Below the pieces are notes generated by a model, which ran no database searches, had not been told where the DNA came from, and worked only from the letters and a program-made list of their open reading frames with translations. From contig JACPNI010000068.1 of assembly GCA_016185555.1 (NCBI GenBank), positions 1 through 10,723 on the forward strand: a stretch of DNA of 10,723 nt. Direction: 5' to 3'. The stretch comes from Candidatus Woesearchaeota archaeon (GTDB taxonomy: Archaea; Nanobdellota; Nanobdellia; SCGC-AAA011-G17; JACPNG01). Shown in pieces: positions 1-6,227 of the stretch. The position numbers were made by a program, and so were the translations under genes. Position 1 is the stretch's first letter. Each line of letters begins with the position of its first letter.

Positions 1-101
1 TATCAGGCTTTCTTAGAGAAAAAAAGGAAAATATAAAAATGAGAAACACTAACTGGAATTACCGAGAGAAGATTAATTCAGGACAACACATCAAGTTTTA
101 A
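1..101 (+). CDS. 3' end of an unidentified gene (partial)
   Basis: Frame 3 is open from the left edge to a TAA at 99-101, giving 32 residues ending in NSGQHIKF. The other two forward frames hit stops within about 35 nt. The visible peptide is hydrophilic and rich in Lys, Asn and Arg, which suits a C-terminal tail. It converges on the leftward regulator gene, with a 21-nt gap between the two stop codons. The stretch is too short to identify a family. An internal ATG at 39 would give only 20 residues. It could be a chance open frame, so confidence is modest. Confidence 0.4.
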   Translation, partial: SGFLREKKENIKMRNTNWNYREKINSGQHIKF

Positions 102-106
102 GTTCT

Positions 107-121
107 AAGAAATAGAAAAAC
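107..121 (-). terminator. T-rich terminator after the Lrp-like regulator
   Basis: Read leftward, the bases just after the regulator's TAA are TTTTTCTATTTCTT, a pyrimidine tract of the kind that ends archaeal transcripts without needing a hairpin. No strong stem precedes it. The assignment is by position and composition only. Confidence 0.35.
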
Positions 122-122
122 A

Positions 123-1085
123 TTACTCTAAGAAAGGCAGAGTATTCACTTTATCTTCTTCTTGAGCTAGGATAATATCTAAATCAAATATTTCATCTTT
201 CAGTAGTTCTTTTATTTTTCTTACCTCACCTTTCAATTCATCTTCTGTTTCGTGGAATATCTGAATTAGGCAATTAGGATTGAACAATGATAGAACTAAG
301 GCATTAACACTTTTTTCTTTTCTGGCAAAATTAATTATTTTCTCTTTAGTTTCATTAGATAAGTTTTTCACACTAAAAAGCAGCATAGAATAATTATAGC
401 CAAGTTTTTTCATCTTCACCATAGCTCTTGAGCCAAAAATTATTTTTTCTTTGTAAAATTTTTTTATTTTGTAAAGTGTTAACTCTGCCGATATTTCAAC
501 TTTCTTTGATATTTCTACAATGCTTATCCTGCTATCTTTTTCCAATATTTTAAGAATTTCTCTGTCCTTCTTATCCAGTTTTATTTCTATTGTCGTTGAG
601 GGGATGATGGAGAATATCGGTTTGTGCTTTTCGTAAAATAATTTTAGAGGATGAAACTCTGCAATATAGGGTTTTATAAACAGATAATCTAAAATAGGTT
701 CATCCTTCTTATTAGTTAATCCAGATAAAAAGTTGCTCATTTCTTCTTCACTTTTGAAAATTAAATTGGTATAAAGATCATATTTTCCAAAACATTCCCC
801 CCATGAGATACAACTATTGCTTTGTTCTAGTCTTTTGGTAAAGCTTCCAAATGAAGAATATTTTTCAAGTTTTATAAACAAAAGGGCGTAAACATGGTAT
901 CCAAATGCGCCATAATTAAACATTGGTATAAATTTTTCAACTATTCCTTCTTTAATTAATTTTTTAAAGGCATACTCTACTTGCATTCTTGTCAGGTTTG
1001 TTTTTCTTGCTATTTTTGTTAAAGGTTCTCTATCGCTATGATATAAATAAGCCAATAGTTTCTTTTCTTTTTCATTTAATTCCAT
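123..1085 (-). CDS. Tandem Lrp/AsnC-family transcriptional regulator
   Basis: This 320-residue protein reads as two Lrp/AsnC modules fused head to tail. The first winged helix-turn-helix is at about residues 4-52 (pattern EKKLLAYLYHSDREPLTKIA), followed by an alpha/beta RAM-like segment to about 145. A second HTH lies at about 168-216 (DKKDREILKILEKDSRISIV), followed by a second RAM-like segment at about 225-307. A usual Lrp protein has one such module (about 150 residues), so one chain may mimic a dimer. Members of the family bind DNA near promoters and respond to small ligands, often amino acids; the ligand here is unknown. The ATG at 1085 is chosen because a BRE/TATA pair lies the right distance upstream for a leaderless message. 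It is divergent from the 60-residue ORF/radical SAM unit and could regulate that unit, itself, or the nearby pilus operon. Family assignment is confident; target is inference. Confidence 0.85.
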   Translation of the reverse strand: MELNEKEKKLLAYLYHSDREPLTKIARKTNLTRMQVEYAFKKLIKEGIVEKFIPMFNYGAFGYHVYALLFIKLEKYSSFGSFTKRLEQSNSCISWGECFGKYDLYTNLIFKSEEEMSNFLSGLTNKKDEPILDYLFIKPYIAEFHPLKLFYEKHKPIFSIIPSTTIEIKLDKKDREILKILEKDSRISIVEISKKVEISAELTLYKIKKFYKEKIIFGSRAMVKMKKLGYNYSMLLFSVKNLSNETKEKIINFARKEKSVNALVLSLFNPNCLIQIFHETEDELKGEVRKIKELLKDEIFDLDIILAQEEDKVNTLPFLE

Positions 1086-1104
1086 AATTATAATAAAATT
1101 ATTA

Positions 1105-1120
1105 AATTAATAAACTTTTC
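1105..1120 (-). promoter_or_regulatory. BRE/TATA promoter of the Lrp-like regulator
   Basis: Read leftward the sequence is GAAAAG followed by TTTATTAAT, a purine-rich BRE-like stretch next to an archaeal TATA box. The TATA centre is about 25 nt from the ATG at 1085, so transcription should begin at or within a base or two of the start codon, giving a leaderless mRNA. No ribosome binding site is visible, which agrees with this. Confidence 0.5.
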
Positions 1121-1156
1121 TATAGATAATATTTAGTTTTTTAATAAAATTAGACC

Positions 1157-1170
1157 AATATATATAAATA
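1157..1170 (+). promoter_or_regulatory. TATA box for the 60-aa ORF/radical SAM unit
   Basis: The sequence AATATATATAAATA is a strong archaeal TATA candidate. It predicts a start of transcription near 1190 and a leader of about 25 nt that carries a weak purine-rich site (AAAGGAAG, 1198-1205) 12 nt before the ATG at 1218. Between them lies a tandem CTTATA-CTTATA (1174-1185), whose second copy is part of the palindrome CTTATAAG (1180-1187). This could be an alternative TATA element or a regulator site over the transcription start. Confidence 0.5.
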
Positions 1171-1217
1171 TAACTTATACTTATAAGATTTAAACTGAAA
1201 GGAAGTAGTATTATAAA

Positions 1218-1400
1218 ATGCCTGCAACAACTGTGCAAAGTATATATGGAAGTGTTAACGAGCTATATCGAAGTAGAAGGGAATCAAAAGAAGAAAGAGA
1301 AGACGATGCTGTAAAAGAATACCTATCAATATTTTTGGGACAAGGATTAGACACTTCTAAGGGAATTGAAAGAATATTATTGTACGATGATTCTAAATAA
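1218..1400 (+). CDS. Small charged protein upstream of a radical SAM enzyme
   Basis: This 60-residue protein is not recognised. It has no cysteine, no signal peptide and no membrane segment. Residues 18-35 are almost all charged (RSRRESKEEREDDAVKEY) and are probably helical. They are followed by a more hydrophobic stretch (YLSIFLGQGLD) and a tail ending in ILLYDDSK. The ATG at 1218 follows a good TATA box and a purine-rich leader. Its stop overlaps the ATG of the radical SAM gene by 14 nt, so the two are probably co-translated. A small ORF directly before a radical SAM gene can be a peptide substrate (as in PQQ, mycofactocin or sactipeptide systems) or a small partner subunit. Nothing here matches a known precursor family and no RRE/PqqD-like domain is seen, so the role is inference only. 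Confidence 0.6.
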   Translation: MPATTVQSIYGSVNELYRSRRESKEEREDDAVKEYLSIFLGQGLDTSKGIERILLYDDSK

Positions 1401-2667
1401 CACCAAAGAAATTGTTTCCTCTCTTCTTAGTTTAGGAATTGTTGGTCCGTCTCTTGCCATAAACAATAGTTGTAATTTAAAATGTGGTCATTGCTATATC
1501 TATCAAGGCAATGATTTTAGGAAAAAGGATAAAGATTTTACTTTAGAAAGAGCCCTTGACATAGTTAGGGATTTAAAAGGAACTACACCTTTTATTAGTA
1601 TTGCAGCCATGGAGCCTTTATTGACCCCCATTTCTAGAAAAATTTGTATTGAAATAGGTAGAGAAATAAAAAGTTGGAGAGAAGAGGGAATAGAAACACA
1701 ATTTGGGATTATATCTAATTTGATAGAGGCACCAAAAATGACTGATGAAGAGGTTAGGCAGTTAAATGAAAGTTTAAGATATATTGCTTTTAGCTTAGAG
1801 CATGGAAATCCTGAACAAAATGATCGTATCAGGGGAGAAGGTTGCTTTAAAAGAACGACTAAAGGAGTTTATTCTTTGATAAACAGAGGTTTTGATCCCA
1901 AAAAACTAATTTTAGAAGGAACTATTGTTCAGCAAGGATTAAATTCTGGAGAACAGGTTAGGAGTCTTCTTCATCTTGGAGATCAGTTAGGAATTGGAAA
2001 AGTATCTGTAAACCCCTATATTCCTTCGCCTATTGAAGTAAATGGACAGCCACTAACAGAGCAAGATTACTTCTCTGTTTATGATGATATTCTTAAAACC
2101 TTGGAAGAAACAGACAGAGAAATATCTCCTCTTGAATTCACAGCATATGCCACTTATGAGACCCCTATCGCTGTTAATGCTTTAAGATTAATTGCTTCAG
2201 AGAGAGGACTAACTTCAAGCGATTTCAAAGTTAATACTTTTGATGCTTCATATTATGCAAAAATTCCCAATTTAATAAATATTGATGGAAGAATCTCGCT
2301 TGCTATGTGGCCAATGGAAGAAATTATTGCTCCAAGAATTGTAGCGGCACAAAACAAAAACAGAATAAATATTATAGGTAACTCAGCAAAATACGATTCA
2401 GGAACTGAGATAACCTATTGCTTTGGTTTACAAAGAGATTCTTTGCCAGTTGGTTATTGGATTCCAGGACTTTATCAAGAATTAGACAGAGTATTTAGAA
2501 CAAATTCTAAAGATTTAGTTGCAAGATTGTCTACACCTACGGAATCCGAAGAAATAACTTTTGATATTGATGTTCCTAGAACTAGAGAGGAATATATAAC
2601 TACCGTGGCAGAAACAGCGGTTAGAAAAACAATGCAGAAAATTGAAAGAGTACGCAGATTTTATTAA
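1387..2667 (+). CDS. Radical SAM enzyme, unassigned function
   Basis: With the ATG at 1387 the protein has 426 residues. The motif CNLKCGHCY places the CX3CX2C cluster ligands at Cys29, Cys33 and Cys36, which bind the [4Fe-4S] cluster that cleaves S-adenosylmethionine. The next element, normally GGEP, reads AAMEPLL (about 73-79). LEHGNPEQNDRIRG (about 137-150) matches the conserved strand seen in PqqE/anSME-like enzymes. Residues 290-345 resemble the place where a SPASM/twitch domain would sit (NIDGRISLAMWPMEE), but only one cysteine remains there (Cys345), so auxiliary clusters seem absent. A TTG at 1366 would add seven residues. I prefer the ATG because it overlaps the upstream stop, although no clear ribosome binding site is seen. 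Reaction and substrate are unknown; the overlapped 60-residue protein is the obvious candidate partner. Other possibilities are tRNA, lipid or cofactor modification. Confidence 0.85.
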   Translation: MILNNTKEIVSSLLSLGIVGPSLAINNSCNLKCGHCYIYQGNDFRKKDKDFTLERALDIVRDLKGTTPFISIAAMEPLLTPISRKICIEIGREIKSWREEGIETQFGIISNLIEAPKMTDEEVRQLNESLRYIAFSLEHGNPEQNDRIRGEGCFKRTTKGVYSLINRGFDPKKLILEGTIVQQGLNSGEQVRSLLHLGDQLGIGKVSVNPYIPSPIEVNGQPLTEQDYFSVYDDILKTLEETDREISPLEFTAYATYETPIAVNALRLIASERGLTSSDFKVNTFDASYYAKIPNLINIDGRISLAMWPMEEIIAPRIVAAQNKNRINIIGNSAKYDSGTEITYCFGLQRDSLPVGYWIPGLYQELDRVFRTNSKDLVARLSTPTESEEITFDIDVPRTREEYITTVAETAVRKTMQKIERVRRFY

Positions 2668-2683
2668 AACTTTCTTTTAAAAA
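2668..2683. terminator. Compact two-way terminator between convergent genes
   Basis: Only 16 nt separate the radical SAM stop from the stop of the last pilus-operon gene. The stretch reads CTTTCTTTTAAAAA within its core, giving a T-rich tract on both strands, so it could end transcription from either side. There is no strong stem-loop. Confidence 0.4.
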
Positions 2684-3103
2684 TTATCCTTCCCATATCC
2701 AAATCCTTAAGATTTTGGGATTCTGGTTTGTTTGTGTAGCTGAGATAAATGCATCTGTCATATATACAGACTTATCAACTGGAGTAAGATTGCTTATGCA
2801 AACAGGTGTATCACATATTTCACATGTAAAAGAATAACCTCCAGGAAGATGTTTCTTAATTATTCCTTCATTAAGTTTTGTATATGTTCTGCAATCTGTT
2901 ATCCCTGAATCAATTATGCCGGATCTTATTGTTTCATTTTGCATAATTTCCTTAACAATAATCTTTTGTGCAGAATCAACTATAAATGGTGTGGTCGGTT
3001 CAACTACCCCATTTCGTGGAACAAAATTATAAACAAATATTAATAACAGTATTATTGCTATTACAGCCTCTATAGTTTTTATATATCCTTTCCTATTTAC
3101 CAT
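2684..3103 (-). CDS. Pilin-like protein with class III signal (minor pilin)
   Basis: This 139-residue protein is the last gene of the pilus operon. It begins MVNRKGYIKTIEAVIAIILL: a short basic n-region, a Gly6 that fits a class III prepilin peptidase site, a Glu near the start of the mature helix, and a single hydrophobic helix (about 11-28). The rest should lie outside the membrane. It has four cysteines (71, 94, 97, 102; the last three as CX2CX4C), which could form disulfides or bind a metal, and two N-glycosylation sequons (NET, NLT). The chain ends in a beta-like KILRIWIWEG. Its ATG overlaps the end of the upstream gene by 7 nt (ATGGTAA), so translation is coupled. It is probably a minor or tip pilin. 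Processing is inferred from the N-terminus alone. Confidence 0.65.
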   Translation of the reverse strand: MVNRKGYIKTIEAVIAIILLLIFVYNFVPRNGVVEPTTPFIVDSAQKIIVKEIMQNETIRSGIIDSGITDCRTYTKLNEGIIKKHLPGGYSFTCEICDTPVCISNLTPVDKSVYMTDAFISATQTNQNPKILRIWIWEG

Positions 3104-3954
3104 ATCCTTATCAAAATCCTGATCAAGATTCTTTCTCCTTTCCGGTTAATAACCCAGCTCTTATACTCTTTCGCAAATACGTTTACATCTTTTGATGGCG
3201 CAGTCAAATTATATAACATGGCTTTAAAATCAAGCGTTGCACCATCAAAAGGCCCCTGTGAAATATTTGAATAGCAATAATCCCATGTATACTTGTCATT
3301 GCATAAATAAACTGTAAACGCATTCGTATCCGGGAATTTCCATTTATTTTTCAACTCTTGATAAGAAGATAAACTGTTATATGAATTAACAAACGCACTA
3401 AGACTTGGCAGGAATATTCCCTTTGTATCTTCATTAACACCGATAGAGTAAGTAAAGTTGCCCTGCCTTAATATTGGATCATAGTTTTCAACTACAACAA
3501 GACTGGCGTTCAAACTGCCTGCAGAACTGTTTGGATAAAATGCAGAAGAGTGAAGTATTACGAATTGATTAATTGTGTATCTTTCAATTTCAGATTCAAA
3601 GATTAAGTCACACCCATTTACATCGCATGTGCTTGACCTAATATACGTTGGAAGATGATCACCATACCGGTTTATTATGCTGACATTTTCCTTAGCCCAA
3701 TCATAAGGAAATCCTTTGTTTATATGTATACTATATTTTCCAGCTGCAGCATTTGTTAAATTAATTAATAATGGCGCTTTCCCTACTTTAAGGTAAGTTT
3801 CATTGTCAAGATTGTTTTGAACTAAATTAATTAAAGTATCACCATTTAATATTGGTTGTACCCCCGGCCTTAAAAAAATTATCAGACCAATTATATATAC
3901 TAAGAATATCCCCATGCTTATTGCCCAGTCTACATGACTTGCGCCTTTTTTCAT
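3097..3954 (-). CDS. Large pilin-like surface glycoprotein
   Basis: This 285-residue protein begins MKKGASHVDWAISMGIFLVY, with KKG|A as a possible class III cleavage site and one hydrophobic helix (about 10-28). The remaining 255 residues look extracellular. Eight N-X-S/T sequons (Asn51, 65, 90, 142, 149, 166, 230, 249) suggest heavy N-glycosylation, and four cysteines in two close pairs (110/115 and 218/227) suggest disulfides. It is much larger than a usual archaeal pilin, so it may be a tip adhesin or non-polymerising pseudopilin rather than the main subunit. The last residues, ERILIRILIRIW, come from a short in-frame duplication. The start overlaps the upstream platform gene as ATGA (4 nt) and the end overlaps the next gene by 7 nt, showing tight coupling. 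No known family is recognised beyond the N-terminus. Confidence 0.65.
   Translation of the reverse strand: MKKGASHVDWAISMGIFLVYIIGLIIFLRPGVQPILNGDTLINLVQNNLDNETYLKVGKAPLLINLTNAAAGKYSIHINKGFPYDWAKENVSIINRYGDHLPTYIRSSTCDVNGCDLIFESEIERYTINQFVILHSSAFYPNSSAGSLNASLVVVENYDPILRQGNFTYSIGVNEDTKGIFLPSLSAFVNSYNSLSSYQELKNKWKFPDTNAFTVYLCNDKYTWDYCYSNISQGPFDGATLDFKAMLYNLTAPSKDVNVFAKEYKSWVINRKGERILIRILIRIW
3106..3129 (-). repeat. 12-nt imperfect tandem duplication at a gene end
   Basis: Read leftward, ATCTTGATCAGG is followed directly by ATTTTGATAAGG (10 of 12 bases identical). Each copy encodes ILIR, giving ILIRILIRIW at the C-terminus of the large pilin-like protein, just before the overlap with the next start codon. 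The second copy ends in AAGG four bases or so before that ATG and may help ribosome binding. Confidence 0.6.
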
Positions 3955-4808
3955 ATTCCGCCCTTAACTGTAACAATAACCAAGGTTGATAATATCATTA
4001 ATACAAGAGAATGAAGCAAACCCTGCTTGAAACTTCCTTCAGAAAACTTACCAATCATTATGCCTGCAAAAAGTCCCTGGATTAAAACCAAGCCCAAAAA
4101 AATTCTGTCAAGATCTAGAGCCCCCCCAGCCCCGCCTACATTTCCAAGAATACCTACACCAACACTACTCAAGGTTGAACCAAATGCCCCAGACATTTTT
4201 GTTAGCTGCGGGAATAACTTTAATTGCAGTACTAACATTATTGCTATAAACACAAAAAAAACAATATAACCCTGGACAATTTGGTTATATGCCCCAGCTT
4301 TTCTCTCCTCTTTCATCTTCTTGACATCCACAACAGATATAACAACAGACTCAAGAACATCTTCTATATCCCCACCGCTTTTTTCCGCTTCAATTACTAT
4401 TGCAATAGAACGCTTAATAACAGGATTATCAGTATCCTCTCCAAAGGTGATTAAAGCATCATGAAGTGGTATGCCAATTTCAAGCTGATTTCTTAATTTA
4501 TTTATATATGGGTTTAATGCACCAAAATCTTCATCTGCAACACTAACTATTGCCTGTGGTGTTGATAACCCGGAATGAACAGTTCCAACCAAACCCCTTA
4601 TAAACTCCAGAAATTTCTGCTCAATTTCCCTCTGTGTCTTAAGTTCGTTGAAGAAATCTATCCAAAACTGCAGAGATGCCACTGTCAATGAAACAATTAT
4701 GATTGAATAAAACCATCTTGTACCAATAAAATAAAAAAAGTCAAGCAGCAAGAGAAGCAATGATACACCTATTCCAATTGAATATTTTTTTTTGAATTTA
4801 TGTTTCAT
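3951..4808 (-). CDS. Pilus platform membrane protein, T2SSF domain (TadC/FlaJ-like)
   Basis: This 285-residue membrane protein has about five hydrophobic segments (near 10-29, 33-53, 176-198, 236-254 and 263-281). A cytoplasmic helical region of type II secretion F kind lies between the second and third (about 60-165). Typical features are HSGLSTPQAI (78-87), GIPLHDAL (112-119) and EAEKSGGDIEDVL (140-152). In this family the region contacts the assembly ATPase, and the membrane helices form the platform on which pilins are added or extracted. A Gly/Ser-rich loop (about 206-230) precedes the fourth helix. It directly follows another T2SSF protein with a 1-nt gap. Together they correspond to the two halves of a long FlaJ, or to the TadB/TadC pair. 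No ribosome binding site is evident, so translation is probably coupled. Confidence 0.82.
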   Translation of the reverse strand: MKHKFKKKYSIGIGVSLLLLLLDFFYFIGTRWFYSIIIVSLTVASLQFWIDFFNELKTQREIEQKFLEFIRGLVGTVHSGLSTPQAIVSVADEDFGALNPYINKLRNQLEIGIPLHDALITFGEDTDNPVIKRSIAIVIEAEKSGGDIEDVLESVVISVVDVKKMKEERKAGAYNQIVQGYIVFFVFIAIMLVLQLKLFPQLTKMSGAFGSTLSSVGVGILGNVGGAGGALDLDRIFLGLVLIQGLFAGIMIGKFSEGSFKQGLLHSLVLMILSTLVIVTVKGGI

Positions 4809-4809
4809 T

Positions 4810-5973
4810 TTATAATTCTTCCTGAGTTAGATTAAGAAAAACCAAAAACCCAATATTAAGCAAAGGTATTACTACAAAGGTACCTATGCTAGCAATTGTT
4901 GTTGCACTAAGACCGGCTATTTCCCCGCCAATTATCTGTATTATGGCAATAGTTACAAAAAACAATAATGGTGCCGCAATAAGCAGTCCAGTATAAACAT
5001 CTGAGTAGGTAGCAAGCGTCTCCACATATTTCTTCCTTTCAAGTTTATAAGTTACCAAAGCCTCATCTGATTTTGCCTGCAGATAGTCCTTAATGCTTCC
5101 ACCGCTTTCAATTACTGTGACAATGCCATTAAGCAGCTCCTTAAATGCTTTTGAAGGTGTTGTATTTGATACGGCTTTCAGTGCAGTGGGAAGATCATAG
5201 CCAAAAAGGTTTACATAGTTTACAATTTTCTTGATTTCATTTTTTAATCCAGGATATTCTTCTGAGCCTAAAACAAGATTGAACATAGCTATTGGCTGTG
5301 CACCTGAACCGGCAATAGCAGCCATATGCAGGATAACAAAAGGCAAATCGCTCTTAATCTTTTTTTTCCTTGAATTAACAATAAATGAGGGATACAGGTA
5401 TAATAAAAAGAATACGGCAACCCCCGCAATAATCCCAATCAAGATAGAATTGATTATCCTAAGAACAACGAACATATTAATGAGCAGCAAAGAAGCCAGA
5501 AAACCAACTAATGCTCCAATCACTGTGAATAATAATAAAACACTTATATAACTATTTGACAATATTGGAAGATCTGACTGTTTTAGTGAATTTTTAAGGG
5601 TTGAGAAGGCTTCCGGATATTTTTTAACAAGATTTAAGGTTATTTTTTCAAAAAATCTGTTGGCTATCTTGGCTAATTTATTTGTCTTATATAAAGTATA
5701 ATTTACATCAGATTCTGCAACAGCCCGCTTTTTCCTTTCAATAACTTCTTTAACATAATCCAGATTTACTGAACTGTCAATCACGGTCTTTCTTTTTATA
5801 GTCGGATCAGTGCTAAAAAAATCAGTTAGTGCTTTATTTTTTATTTCCAGCATACTGATAATCCCTAAAACCTTATCCCTGTACTCAGCTTTATCGCCAT
5901 AATTATAGAGATTTTCTGTAAGCGAATACATTTCATTAACCAAACCGCCAATATCTTCCTTAAGATGCTGCAT
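4810..5973 (-). CDS. Pilus platform membrane protein, T2SSF domain (TadB/FlaJ-like)
   Basis: This 387-residue protein has a long charged, helical N-terminal region (1-135), then hydrophobic segments near 141-165 and 167-197. A cytoplasmic T2SSF-type domain follows (about 200-325; note AGSGAQPIAMF and VIESGGSIKDYL), then two further membrane segments (326-348 and 360-382). The SGG motif in the helical hairpin and the flanking membrane pairs are characteristic of the family that couples the secretion ATPase to pilus assembly. It is followed by a second T2SSF gene. Its ATG at 5973 lies inside the preceding small gene (14-nt overlap), so it is probably translated by coupling. The 135-residue N-terminal extension is longer than in bacterial TadB and may carry ATPase-binding helices; that is inference. 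Confidence 0.8.
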   Translation of the reverse strand: MQHLKEDIGGLVNEMYSLTENLYNYGDKAEYRDKVLGIISMLEIKNKALTDFFSTDPTIKRKTVIDSSVNLDYVKEVIERKKRAVAESDVNYTLYKTNKLAKIANRFFEKITLNLVKKYPEAFSTLKNSLKQSDLPILSNSYISVLLLFTVIGALVGFLASLLLINMFVVLRIINSILIGIIAGVAVFFLLYLYPSFIVNSRKKKIKSDLPFVILHMAAIAGSGAQPIAMFNLVLGSEEYPGLKNEIKKIVNYVNLFGYDLPTALKAVSNTTPSKAFKELLNGIVTVIESGGSIKDYLQAKSDEALVTYKLERKKYVETLATYSDVYTGLLIAAPLLFFVTIAIIQIIGGEIAGLSATTIASIGTFVVIPLLNIGFLVFLNLTQEEL

Positions 5974-6226
5974 TTTTAACCAGATTTATTTTTTCTTGTT
6001 TAATTATAGAAGCATTATCATTGCACAACTTAAGTGCATAAACCCTTAAATTACCCAATTCTATTTTAAGAGAATCAAGCTCCTTCTCTTTTTCTTTTAA
6101 TTTTTTTTTATCGCTTATAATTGCTATATCATTATCAACTGAGGTTATTTTGTAAAGAAGATTGTTATAATTCTGAATAACCTCTGATAATGCTTTGGTA
6201 TTTTGTTTAAGCCTTTCAAGATTCAT
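5960..6226 (-). CDS. Small coiled-coil protein of the pilus operon
   Basis: This 88-residue protein is not recognised. It is almost wholly helical, with a heptad-like Lys/Glu/Leu-rich stretch at about 38-62 (SDKKKLKEKEKELDSLKIEL), no signal peptide and no membrane segment. It starts one base after the ATPase stop and overlaps the platform gene by 14 nt. It therefore sits exactly between the motor and its membrane platform, and a cytoplasmic adaptor role is possible. The position and reading frame are well supported by the overlaps; the function is inferred only from location. Confidence 0.65.
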   Translation of the reverse strand: MNLERLKQNTKALSEVIQNYNNLLYKITSVDNDIAIISDKKKLKEKEKELDSLKIELGNLRVYALKLCNDNASIIKQEKINLVKNAAS

Positions 6227-6227
6227 T

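Noticed and set aside
1351..1400. 60-residue ORF and radical SAM enzyme as one gene broken by a frameshift
   Set aside because: The radical SAM frame alone has a normal length from start to the CX3CX2C motif (Cys29), and the overlapping ATG gives a usual coupled gene pair. A frameshift is not needed, though it cannot be excluded.
4027..5551. Rightward ORFs of 80 and 106 residues within the platform genes
   Set aside because: They are antisense to strongly supported membrane protein genes, with no promoter, start signal or domain of their own.
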